Shown here in pieces: positions 7,121 through 13,003 of a stretch of DNA of 13,003 nt. The notes under the pieces were generated by a model. It was not told the origin of the DNA. It saw nothing but the letters and a program-made list of their open reading frames with translations, and did not search any database. The stretch spans positions 1-13,003 of the forward strand of contig JAFOIS010000178.1 in NCBI GenBank assembly GCA_017420605.1, in the 5' to 3' direction. Source of the stretch: Lachnospiraceae bacterium (GTDB lineage: Bacteria; Bacillota; Clostridia; Lachnospirales; Lachnospiraceae). Numbering within the stretch: position 1 is the first letter of the stretch; each line of letters starts with the position of its first letter. A program made the translations under genes and the position numbers.

Positions 7121-7140
7121 GACCAAAGGAGGATCAGGAT

Positions 7141-8247
7141 ATGCCGAAGATCAGAAAAGTCGTGACCACCGTCTGGTACAACAAACAGAACATGCACGAT
7201 CTGCGCCGCGTATTTCCCGAGGCGGAGTTCGTCTATGTGGATTTCTACGATAAAGAGCGTCTGGCCGAAGAGGTAAAGGACGCGGACGCGGCGATCGTCA
7301 TGGGCGACGTCGATCCATGCCTCCTGGGCGAAAACACGCTGAAGTGGATCCAGTGCGACCACGCGGGACTCAACGGATCCGCAAGACCCGAGGTCTTTGC
7401 GCGCGGCATTCCGGTGACGGGCGCCGCGGGCCGCAGCGCGCCGGTCCTTGCGGAACACGCGATTTATTTCATGTTCCTGCACTGCTATCATACGCGGGAG
7501 CTCCTTAAGGCGCAGGACGAATGCCGCTGGGGCGTGGAAGGTTCGGACAGCTGGCGCGGCCTTTACGGGCGCACGGCTGGCATCATCGGCGTGGGCAACA
7601 ACGGGCGTCTTGTGGCGGAAAGGCTTCATGCGTTCGGGATGAAGATCATTGCCTATAACCGCACGCCGATCGAAGGACTCGACTATATCGACCGGAAGCT
7701 CTGCGTAGAGGCGGGCGATACGATCGATCCGCTCCTTGAAGCGTCCGATTTTATTATTCTGACCGTCGCGCTCACGGACGAGACGTTCCACATGCTGAAT
7801 AAGGAAACGTTCGCGAAGGTAAAGAAGGGCGCGTTCCTCGTCAATATGGCCCGCGGGGGCGTCGTGGATACGGAGGCGATGATCGAAGCGCTCCGGGACG
7901 GCACGCTTTCCGGCGCGGGACTCGACGTTTTCGAGGAGCAGCCGCTTTCTCCGGAGTCCCCGCTCTGGCACATGGACGGCGTTTTCATTACGCCGCACTG
8001 CACCCCGCAGGTGCCGGACCGCCAGGCAGCGACGATTACCATTATCCGGGAGAACGCGCGCCGTTTCGAGGCGGGCGAGCCGCTCCTCAACCTCATGAAG
8101 CCCTCCGACGCGATCGCCGGCGGAAAAGCCGAAGGCGGCTGGGCGCGGATGATGAACTCCGGCCTTACGAAGGAGCAGATCGCAAAGATGCCGCTGGAAA
8201 AATTCCTGGGAAAACGGGGATGGACCGATCCGTCCGAGTGGATGTGA
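7141..8247 (+). CDS. D-isomer-specific 2-hydroxyacid dehydrogenase family protein
   Basis: A 368-residue NAD(P)-dependent dehydrogenase. The Rossmann motif GIIGVGNNGRLVAERLHAFG (147-166) is followed by an acidic-free NRT segment (173-175), which may favour NADP. The second family signature is AFLVNMARGGVVDTEAM (231-247) with substrate-binding Arg R238. The third block has LDVFEEQPLS (261-270), and VFITPHCTP (281-289) carries the catalytic His H286. Family members interconvert 2-oxoacids and D-2-hydroxyacids such as glyoxylate, hydroxypyruvate or phosphoglycerate; the substrate cannot be read here. The position that aligns with the catalytic Glu of SerA (Glu269, 29 residues after the Arg) is Gln267. 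A 45-residue tail after about 322 is longer than usual. ATG has AAGGAGG 8 bases upstream. Divergent from the GHL6 gene, hence probably part of the same catabolic pathway. Confidence 0.92.
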   Translation: MPKIRKVVTTVWYNKQNMHDLRRVFPEAEFVYVDFYDKERLAEEVKDADAAIVMGDVDPCLLGENTLKWIQCDHAGLNGSARPEVFARGIPVTGAAGRSAPVLAEHAIYFMFLHCYHTRELLKAQDECRWGVEGSDSWRGLYGRTAGIIGVGNNGRLVAERLHAFGMKIIAYNRTPIEGLDYIDRKLCVEAGDTIDPLLEASDFIILTVALTDETFHMLNKETFAKVKKGAFLVNMARGGVVDTEAMIEALRDGTLSGAGLDVFEEQPLSPESPLWHMDGVFITPHCTPQVPDRQAATITIIRENARRFEAGEPLLNLMKPSDAIAGGKAEGGWARMMNSGLTKEQIAKMPLEKFLGKRGWTDPSEWM

Positions 8248-8253
8248 GGCTGA

Positions 8254-8289
8254 CCGGCCGGATGCGGCACTCGTTGCCCGTCCGGCCGG
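8254..8289. promoter_or_regulatory. Perfect 9-bp inverted repeat, operator or terminator-like hairpin
   Basis: CCGGCCGGA (8254-8262) and TCCGGCCGG (8281-8289) are perfect inverted repeats 18 bases apart; an inner GGCA/TGCC pairing strengthens the hairpin. No T-run follows, so it is a poor intrinsic terminator for the dehydrogenase gene. It overlaps the -35 and spacer of the predicted lipase promoter, so an operator is the more interesting reading. Confidence 0.6.
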
Positions 8290-8302
8290 AATCTGTTACA
8301 AT
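8274..8302 (+). promoter_or_regulatory. Predicted promoter of the lipase/DprA-like operon
   Basis: TTGCCC (8274-8279) and TACAAT (8297-8302) are separated by exactly 17 bases, about 35 bases before the TTG start. This gives the two-gene operon its own transcription, independent of the upstream dehydrogenase. Confidence 0.6.
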
Positions 8303-8337
8303 CATCCCGTACGAATACGGACGGGAGGTGGACGGAG

Positions 8338-9228
8338 TTGGCTTACAGGAGGCTTCCGTTCAACGAATATTTCATCAATACGAGCGAGGACTTCAACAAG
8401 ACCGGCAGGGCGACCTACCGCGTGGATTACCGGGCGGAGAAATACTGCGCGAGCCGTGTGGAGGAGAAGCTCGGTCTTTCCCATGAAGTCAATTATGAAG
8501 TTCACTATGACTGCGACCGGGACGTGATCCAGATCCATTTCCAGAAAACGAACGGAAAGGCGGACTGGTTCACGAACCTTTTTGAGGCTTCCTCGCGCTA
8601 TTACGACGCGATCGAGTTCGAGGGCGAGCCGCTGCAGCTCCGGGTGCATCACGGCTGGGGCCGGATGTACCGCGCGGTCAAGAAGGATATCCGCCGGGAA
8701 TGGAAGGCACTCCAGCTTTTGCATCCGGACGCGGAGACGGAAGTGATCGGCTGGTCGCTCGGCTCCGGTCAGGCGGTGCTGTGCGCGCAGGATCTCAATT
8801 ATAATTTCGGCTTAAAGCCGCATCTTTTTACCTACGGGAGCGTCAAACCGTTCAAGATCGTTCCGGCGGACCGCGAGCGGATGCGGCGCTATCTTGGTTC
8901 GATCTGCGCGGAGTGCTGGAACTTCGCGAACGTCAACGATATCATTACCTATATGCCGCCGTTCCGCGGCTATAGCACGATCCGGCGCATCGAGATCGGG
9001 CAGGCAGACGCGCGGACGGTGAAGCATCTCATGAATCCTTTCCGGTACCATACGAGCTATGACAAGGCGGCCCTGTACCGCTCCGTGAGGGAGCGGATGG
9101 AGAACGGGACGGAAGGAAAGCCTGCGTCTGCGGAAAAGCCGGCACCGGAAGGAAAGCCGGACCCTGAAAATGAGTCCGTGTCCGACGGAAAGCCGAAAAC
9201 GGATGAAACGCCGGGACAGGAAGCCTGA
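8338..9228 (+). CDS. Class 3 lipase-like alpha/beta hydrolase
   Basis: A 296-residue protein with the layout of the fungal-type (class 3) lipase fold. HHGWGRMYRAV (104-114) resembles the conserved strand and oxyanion region that starts these domains. GWSLGS (138-143) is the nucleophile elbow with Ser140, preceded by a strand rich in hydrophobic residues. FTYGSVKPF (164-172) is the following strand, NVNDIITYMPP (198-208) offers Asp201, and H238 in YHTSYD completes a likely triad. No signal peptide or membrane segment is visible, so it should act inside the cell, on a phospholipid or acyl ester that cannot be predicted. The tail from about 257 is low-complexity, rich in E, K and P. It starts at TTG, supported by GGGAGG with about 9 bases spacing. 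Its stop is 3 bases before the DprA-like start codon, so the two are translationally coupled. Confidence 0.8.
   Translation: MAYRRLPFNEYFINTSEDFNKTGRATYRVDYRAEKYCASRVEEKLGLSHEVNYEVHYDCDRDVIQIHFQKTNGKADWFTNLFEASSRYYDAIEFEGEPLQLRVHHGWGRMYRAVKKDIRREWKALQLLHPDAETEVIGWSLGSGQAVLCAQDLNYNFGLKPHLFTYGSVKPFKIVPADRERMRRYLGSICAECWNFANVNDIITYMPPFRGYSTIRRIEIGQADARTVKHLMNPFRYHTSYDKAALYRSVRERMENGTEGKPASAEKPAPEGKPDPENESVSDGKPKTDETPGQEA
9112..9201 (+). repeat. Degenerate short repeats encoding the EGKP-rich tail of the lipase-like protein
   Basis: Imperfect copies of a GGAAAGCCG-type element recur four to five times and encode EGKP, EKP, EGKP and DGKP. This looks like an expanded disordered linker or tail at the C terminus rather than part of the enzyme fold. 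Confidence 0.6.
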
Positions 9229-9231
9229 TAC

Positions 9232-10305
9232 ATGTGTAACCGGACAGTCCTTGCGCTTCTGCAGCTCGGCGGCATAGGAAGGAAGACGATCCTCCGGAAG
9301 ATACCGGTGCGTGCAGACATGGAAGGCACCCCGGAGGCGCTTTCTTCCCTGCTGGAGGAGGCCCGCGCGCTGCATCGCGGCATCCCGGAATACGGCGCCG
9401 CGGCGCTTTCAGATGCCGCCCTGAAGGCGGACCGCATCGCTTTGGAATGCGGGCGGCTCGGGATCCGGATCGTCACTTTTCTTGACGAAGATTATCCGTC
9501 TCTTCTTCGGCGGAGCGCCGATCCGCCGGCCCTTCTCTATGTTCTCGGCGATATTTCTTTTTTAGATGAAATGAATACCGTCGCCGTTATCGGCACGCGG
9601 GAGCCGTCTTCCTTCGGGATGCGGACCGCGGAGAAGATGGGGCGCGCCTTCGCGGAATGTGGTTTTGCGGACGTGAGCGGCCTTGCCGCGGGCTGCGATA
9701 CCGGCGGGCACAGGGGCTGCCTTGCCGCGGGCGGGAAGACCGCCGCGATCCTGCCCTGCGGGATCGGCCGGATCTATCCGCCGGAAAACCGCGGCTTGGC
9801 AAAAGAGATCGCGGAGAAGGGCGGCGCGCTCATCAGCGAGTATCCGCCGGGGACGGAAGCCTTTCAGGCGGCGTTCGTCGAGCGGGACCGGCTGCAGGCA
9901 GCGCTTTCAGACGGCCTGCTTGTCATAGAAACAGGACTCAGCGGCGGAACGCATTTCACAGTACGGTTCGCGGAGGATTACGGGCGTATCGTCGGATGCG
10001 TGCGGCATCCGGAAGCATTTGCTAAGATCCCGGAAGCGGCGGGCAACCGGATGTTCCTTTCAAAGGGCCGGGCCGTTCCGGTGGGTAATGAAGCGGAATT
10101 TATGGAATTCTGCGGAAACCTGAGAGAGAAAAGGCAGGAGCTGCGCCGGGACGGTGCGGGATACGAAGACGCAGCCGGACCAGGAAACGCCGCCGGGCAG
10201 AGAGACACAGCCGGCACGGGAAACGCCTTCAGGCAGAAAAAAGCCGCCGATACGGAAGCGTACCGGCAGCTGACGATCGAAGATCTTATGCAGAACGATT
10301 CTTAA
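9232..10305 (+). CDS. dprA: DprA/Smf-family DNA-processing protein, divergent
   Basis: A 357-residue protein of the DprA (SLOG/Rossmann) family. Residues 9-24 resemble the N-terminal helix-hairpin-helix-like segment (GGIGRKT). The core keeps VAVIGTREPSSFG (117-129), SGLAAGCDTGGHRG (149-162), AAILPCGIGRIYPPENR (171-187) and GALISEYPPGT (198-208), which are the ligand/ssDNA-binding hallmarks. The usual F-P-x-R-N-R-I-I-A-G-L-S block is changed to FVERDRLQAALS (215-226), and the G-S-L-x-T-A block is SGGTHFTVRFA (237-247). The C terminus has a Gly/Ala-rich linker (about 308-343) and a short tail instead of a clear winged helix. Canonical DprA loads RecA on ssDNA in transformation and usually lies near topA; this one follows a lipase gene by 3 bases and ends in a 4-bp overlap with the convergent gene. 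It may therefore be a specialised paralogue rather than the housekeeping dprA. Confidence 0.87.
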   Translation: MCNRTVLALLQLGGIGRKTILRKIPVRADMEGTPEALSSLLEEARALHRGIPEYGAAALSDAALKADRIALECGRLGIRIVTFLDEDYPSLLRRSADPPALLYVLGDISFLDEMNTVAVIGTREPSSFGMRTAEKMGRAFAECGFADVSGLAAGCDTGGHRGCLAAGGKTAAILPCGIGRIYPPENRGLAKEIAEKGGALISEYPPGTEAFQAAFVERDRLQAALSDGLLVIETGLSGGTHFTVRFAEDYGRIVGCVRHPEAFAKIPEAAGNRMFLSKGRAVPVGNEAEFMEFCGNLREKRQELRRDGAGYEDAAGPGNAAGQRDTAGTGNAFRQKKAADTEAYRQLTIEDLMQNDS

Positions 10306-11429
10306 TAATATCCGTACTCTTCGACAAGTTCTCCCATCCGGAGGATGCGGCGTTCTTCGGCGCCGGGCGGCACCTGGTCGCCGGCGGCCGCAATGAGCGC
10401 GGGCGAGATGTCCTTGAGGGCGAGCCAGTCTTTGACCGCTTCCTCAAACTTTTCAAACGGGGAGAACGGATACCAGAGTTCATTGGGGATGCCGCCGGAG
10501 AGAATGAGGGTGTTGCCCGCGCATTCTCTGGCTTCCCGGGCGGTGCAGCCGCCGACGGAACCGGGCGTTACCGCGTCGATCGCGTCCGCGCCGGCGTCCC
10601 GGATCATCTGGATCGCGCCCTTCAGTTTGCCGTCCACGTGGACGGCTACTTTTTTGCCGTGTTCGTGGAAGATCCGGAAAGCTTCGGCATAGTAGTCCCG
10701 GCTCCAGTGTTCGAAGAAGGACGGCGGCTGGATGTCGGAGGTGAAGTTGTCGCCCATGAGGACGACAGGACCGCTGAATTCGGAGGCGATCATGCGCACT
10801 TCTTCCAGGGTGTTGTCGTTGATCTTCCTGACGCATTCCTCCATGAGGTCTTCAAAGTCGTAGGTCGCGTAGATGGTGTTTTCCGCGCCCATCCAGTAAT
10901 GCAGAAGATACCCCATGGCACTGTAGCCTGTATTGATGTAGACAAGGCCGTCTTCGCCGATGTAATCCGCCCAGTCTTCATAGTTCTGCGGGATGGCGGA
11001 AAAGCGCCGGTTGGACATGGCGTAGGTGAGGATCTCGAGATCCTTTTCATCTTCCACGCCCCATTTTTTGATGGCCCAGGAGTAGGAGCGGGGCTCCCAG
11101 ACGCGGATCCGCTCGATGGAGCCGAGCGGCGTCTCGAACCGCCAGACGATCTCCGGGATGCCGTTTACGGTACGCGTTACCGCGGTGCTTTTTACGTCGT
11201 CCGGAAGGGTAACGTCCCAGAAATGGGTCTGCTGCGGGCAGTAGAAGGCGGCGCCCATCTTCTTTGTGAAATCCATGAGCCCGGTATCCGGCTTCGGGTA
11301 GCCGTTGCAGAGGTCCCAGGTCAGGTGAAAGCGGTGCAAATAGTAGTGGCTGAGATCCAGCATGTAGGGGACGCGGTCGGGCGTCTGCCCGTTGTATACG
11401 GCGAGTATTCTTTCACGCGGCGTCATCAT
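10302..11429 (-). CDS. Uroporphyrinogen decarboxylase (URO-D) superfamily protein
   Basis: A 375-residue TIM-barrel protein of the URO-D/methyltransferase superfamily. It opens with MMTPRERILAVYNGQTPDRV (1-20), the characteristic start of non-haem members. Other landmarks are VVLMGDNF (222-229), KKVAVHVDGKLKG (259-271), AGADAIDAVTP (279-289) and LILSGGIPNE (308-317). It lacks the N-terminal R-x-A-G-R motif of true uroporphyrinogen decarboxylase, and the H-x-C zinc motif of corrinoid methyltransferases (MtaA/CmuA) is H-V-D (264-266). The reaction is therefore unknown; such proteins occur in catabolic clusters of gut Clostridia, sometimes annotated as O-demethylase components. AAGGAGG lies 8 bases before the chosen ATG; a second in-frame ATG follows directly. 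Overlaps the convergent DprA-like gene by 4 bp; its promoter region contains the 37-bp repeats. Confidence 0.87.
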   Translation of the reverse strand: MMTPRERILAVYNGQTPDRVPYMLDLSHYYLHRFHLTWDLCNGYPKPDTGLMDFTKKMGAAFYCPQQTHFWDVTLPDDVKSTAVTRTVNGIPEIVWRFETPLGSIERIRVWEPRSYSWAIKKWGVEDEKDLEILTYAMSNRRFSAIPQNYEDWADYIGEDGLVYINTGYSAMGYLLHYWMGAENTIYATYDFEDLMEECVRKINDNTLEEVRMIASEFSGPVVLMGDNFTSDIQPPSFFEHWSRDYYAEAFRIFHEHGKKVAVHVDGKLKGAIQMIRDAGADAIDAVTPGSVGGCTAREARECAGNTLILSGGIPNELWYPFSPFEKFEEAVKDWLALKDISPALIAAAGDQVPPGAEERRILRMGELVEEYGYY

Positions 11430-11452
11430 TTTCGTACCCTCCTTATCTTTTA

Positions 11453-11480
11453 AGGATACCATATCACTGCGTTTTCTCAA
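11453..11480 (-). promoter_or_regulatory. Predicted promoter of the URO-D-like gene
   Basis: On the minus strand TTGAGA (11475-11480) and TATCCT (11453-11458) are separated by 16 bases and end 23 bases before the start codon. The TTGAGA hexamer is the edge of the first 37-bp repeat unit, and similar TTGAG hexamers occur in two further units upstream. Confidence 0.5.
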
Positions 11481-11625
11481 CGGCTGATTTTGGCGTGCAG
11501 TTCAGCTGCGGTTTGCAGCGGCTGATGCCGGTATCGGTCCGGCCGTGTTTCTCAAAGACTGATTTTGGTATGCAGTCCGGCCGTGTCCCTCAAAGGCTGA
11601 TGCCGGTACCGGTCCGGCTGTATTT
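11475..11625. repeat. Tandem repeat of about 37-38 bp, four copies in an ABAB pattern
   Basis: Units begin near 11476, 11514, 11551 and 11589 (spacing 38, 37, 38). Units 1 and 3 share CTGATTTTGG followed by TGCAGT; units 2 and 4 share GGCTGATGCCGGTA, then CGGTCCGG. The array therefore looks like a roughly 75-bp segment duplicated once, itself built from an older 37-bp duplication. It fills the gap of 211 bases between the SGNH gene and the URO-D-like gene, just upstream of the latter's promoter. No spacer-like unique segments are present, so it is not a CRISPR array. Confidence 0.85.
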
Positions 11626-11640
11626 TTTCAATACTCGATT

Positions 11641-12717
11641 TCAGGATAGCCATCCGCCCATGTGGAGCGCCTCTTCCACCGCGTCGCCGATGACCCGCGC
11701 CATCTGGTAGAAGCCGAGATCGTTCGGGTGCGTGCCGTCCACGGTGCACGAGTCGATGAGGCTACCGGCAAAGAAGGCCGCGCCGTCGGCGAACAGCACC
11801 CGCTCGTCACCTGCATCAAGTGCGGCATGGTATGTCTCCAGAATGATCTCCCGACGCTCTGCATCGCTTTCACGCTCCGGATAGTAGTCCGGTCTCGATA
11901 CAAAGATGACAGGGGTCATGGGATGCGCGGCCCGGAACGTTTCATAGAGCGGACGGTGGGTACGGGCAAGAAATGCGGGGTCCGGCGCGTTGTGGTCGTA
12001 GTCATAGACAAAGACGGAAGGGTCGAGACTTGCCAGATAGGCGGACATTTCCTTTTCGGCCTTTGCGGCGCCCGAAAAACCGAGGTTCATGTGATCGCAG
12101 TCAAGCCGGACGGAGATCATTGCCTCGTAGGCGTTGCCGGGACGGGAGGCGCAGCCGCCCTGCGTGATGGAGGAGCCGTAATAGAGGACCGGCTTTGTGA
12201 TGGCATAGGGCTCGGGAGGTTCGATCAGGGCGCCGGAGGGAAGACCGATATACACTTCCTCTACCGGGGCGTAGAGCGGCATGTTGATGGTGTAGGTATG
12301 AAGAAGCCCGTCCGTTGTAAGGCCTGCCTCAAAGCCGTGATCCCGTCTGTTCGGCACGAAGGAGCCCGTATACCGGTAGGTGCCGGCATCGCTCCGGTAG
12401 AGATCAAAACCGGCTTGGCCCGTCGCCGTGATATGCGCCATGATCTCGACGTCCGGCATGACGGCCTTGAGGGCGATGACGCCTGCATCCGTCCGGAAGC
12501 GTATGCGTCCGCCGGCGGTGTTCGTGGCAAGATACCGTACGCCCGGCGAGACCGATGCGGCGATGTCGTCCGGCATGCGGCGGAACGGTTTTCCGTGTTC
12601 CGGCGGCATAAGGCCGTGGACCGTAAAGGGCTCGTCTTTTGCATTCAGCCAGATGAGGCCCGGAATGTCGAGTCTGGATTCTACCTTAAAATTCGGGTCA
12701 ATATCTCCGATCTTCAT
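11641..12717 (-). CDS. SGNH/GDSL hydrolase family protein (GxDLY type esterase)
   Basis: A 358-residue two-domain esterase-like protein. The N-terminal beta domain (about 1-170) contains GFDLY (103-107), the hallmark for which the GxDLY SGNH subfamily is named. The catalytic domain begins at VLYYGSSITQGG (177-188), where Ser183 is the GDS-type nucleophile, with NLGFSGAAKAE (211-221) as the next block. YDYDHNAP (238-245) holds the conserved Asn, and DGTHPNDLG (327-335) carries the Asp327/His330 pair. No signal peptide is visible, so intracellular deacylation of an imported carbohydrate ester is likely. The start MKIGDID has GGAGGGG 3-5 bases upstream, next to a small GTGGC/GCCAC hairpin (12729-12743). 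It lies in the same orientation as, and upstream of, the URO-D-like gene, which has its own promoter. Confidence 0.9.
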   Translation of the reverse strand: MKIGDIDPNFKVESRLDIPGLIWLNAKDEPFTVHGLMPPEHGKPFRRMPDDIAASVSPGVRYLATNTAGGRIRFRTDAGVIALKAVMPDVEIMAHITATGQAGFDLYRSDAGTYRYTGSFVPNRRDHGFEAGLTTDGLLHTYTINMPLYAPVEEVYIGLPSGALIEPPEPYAITKPVLYYGSSITQGGCASRPGNAYEAMISVRLDCDHMNLGFSGAAKAEKEMSAYLASLDPSVFVYDYDHNAPDPAFLARTHRPLYETFRAAHPMTPVIFVSRPDYYPERESDAERREIILETYHAALDAGDERVLFADGAAFFAGSLIDSCTVDGTHPNDLGFYQMARVIGDAVEEALHMGGWLS

Positions 12718-12783
12718 GATCCCCTCCGGTGGCAAAACGCCACAGCAAGGTTCAAACGCTGGGCGGTGTTTCTTTCTACGGAA

Positions 12784-12812
12784 AATATAACATTACCGTT
12801 TCCGCAAGACAA
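12784..12812 (-). promoter_or_regulatory. Predicted promoter of the SGNH hydrolase gene
   Basis: On the minus strand TTGTCT (12807-12812) and TATATT (12784-12789) are separated by 17 bases. A TTGCGGAA sequence (minus, 12800-12807), similar to the GCGRAW sites elsewhere in the window, lies in the spacer. Confidence 0.5.
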
Positions 12813-13003
12813 GGATGCAACCTTGAAGGATCGAGCGGGCTGCCGGGCTGAATCTGCAGGATGCTTCTTTTATGTTCATATCTATCTTGTTCTTATCTAT
12901 CCGTGTCCAGCTTATCGCCGGAGGGTGTTTATCATCAAACATTGACCCGAACCGGCAGAATCCCGAGATAAGGTCAATGAATTCCGCTGCGGAGCGGCGC
13001 GGC
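12813..13003. other. Right-edge segment without an assignable gene; contains inverted repeats
   Basis: No gene can be supported here. CATTGACC (12940-12947) and GGTCAATG (12972-12979) form a perfect 8-bp inverted repeat with a 24-base spacer, followed by a short CCGCT-GCGG-AGCGG hairpin (12984-12997). A minus-strand frame stays open from the window edge to about 12791 but has no recognisable protein character and would cover the SGNH promoter. Confidence 0.4.

Larger units (their letters stand above)
6829..7140. promoter_or_regulatory. Divergent regulatory region of the GHL6 and dehydrogenase genes
   Basis: This 312-base gap contains no gene. From left to right it holds the GHL6 ribosome binding site, a 15-bp tandem repeat array (6851-6940), a minus-strand promoter (6941-6969), and six CTGCGRAT-type sites: 6951-6958 minus, 6989-6996, 7027-7034, 7039-7046, 7067-7074, and 7113-7120 minus. 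It ends with a CATAAT -10-like hexamer (7097-7102) and the dehydrogenase ribosome binding site (AAAGGAGG). An open frame across the repeat exists only because 15 is a multiple of three. Confidence 0.6.

Noticed and set aside
6752..7126. Minus-strand open frame across the 15-bp repeats encoding a GTIPLGT-like repeat peptide
   Set aside because: The repeat unit is a multiple of three, so the frame stays open by chance; no ribosome binding site is seen and the frame runs into the GHL6 coding region in another phase.
8338..10305. CBASS-type system
   Set aside because: A phospholipase-like effector is present, but there is no CD-NTase, cyclic nucleotide sensor or Cap accessory gene beside it; only a DprA-like partner.
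11475..11625. CRISPR array
   Set aside because: Units are contiguous and diverged with no unique spacers, only four copies, and no cas genes are present.
11662..12945. Plus-strand open frame (427 codons) opposite the SGNH gene
   Set aside because: No ribosome binding site or domain; the opposite strand has full SGNH catalytic motifs.
12791..13003. C-terminal end of a minus-strand gene entering from the right edge
   Set aside because: The open frame has no recognisable motif, would overlap the best SGNH promoter, and the other two frames stop early; too little sequence to support a call.

Overview
The window is GC-rich, densely coded bacterial DNA with strong AGGAGG-type ribosome binding sites, a TTG start and intrinsic terminators. 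The gene content (GPH-family sugar symporter, YesN-like AraC regulator, GHL6-type hypothetical glycoside hydrolase, EF_0837-type deacetylase) suggests an anaerobic gut Clostridia-type Firmicute such as a Lachnospiraceae or Christensenellaceae relative. This is an inference from gene style, not a taxonomic assignment.

Layout, left to right. (1) 1-299, minus: the N-terminal part of a GarR/3-hydroxyisobutyrate-dehydrogenase-type reductase, divergent from (2) an AraC-family regulator (441-1658), which ends in a strong hairpin terminator. (3) 1751-3508, minus: a GPH/MelB-type symporter, divergent from (4) an amidohydrolase/deacetylase (3717-4910). The latter overlaps tail to tail by 14 bp with (5) a GHL6 glycoside-hydrolase-like protein (4897-6828, minus). 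(5) is divergent from (6) a D-2-hydroxyacid dehydrogenase (7141-8247). (7) A class 3 lipase-like protein (8338-9228) and (8) a divergent DprA-like protein (9232-10305) form a tight two-gene operon with its own promoter and a palindromic operator-like site. (8) overlaps by 4 bp with (9) a uroporphyrinogen-decarboxylase-superfamily protein (10302-11429, minus). Upstream of that lies (10) an SGNH/GDSL esterase (11641-12717, minus).

Genes 1-6, 9 and 10 look like a catabolic locus for an acylated or otherwise modified glycoside or sugar-acid compound: sugar importer, putative glycosidase, deacetylase, esterase and two 2-hydroxy/3-oxoacid oxidoreductases, next to a regulator. Short GCGRAW-core sites recur in the three divergent promoter regions, suggesting one shared regulator, plausibly the AraC protein.

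The most unusual items are: the lipase/DprA-like pair, which has the architecture of an effector plus nucleic-acid or nucleotide sensor module and sits apart from the catabolic theme; two unrelated tandem-repeat arrays (15 bp and about 37 bp) placed in or at promoters or leaders of minus-strand genes; and two substitutions at functionally important positions (Gln for the catalytic Glu in the dehydrogenase, Asn for a MelB-type cation-site Asp in the symporter). No RNA genes, insertion sequences or CRISPR arrays were seen.
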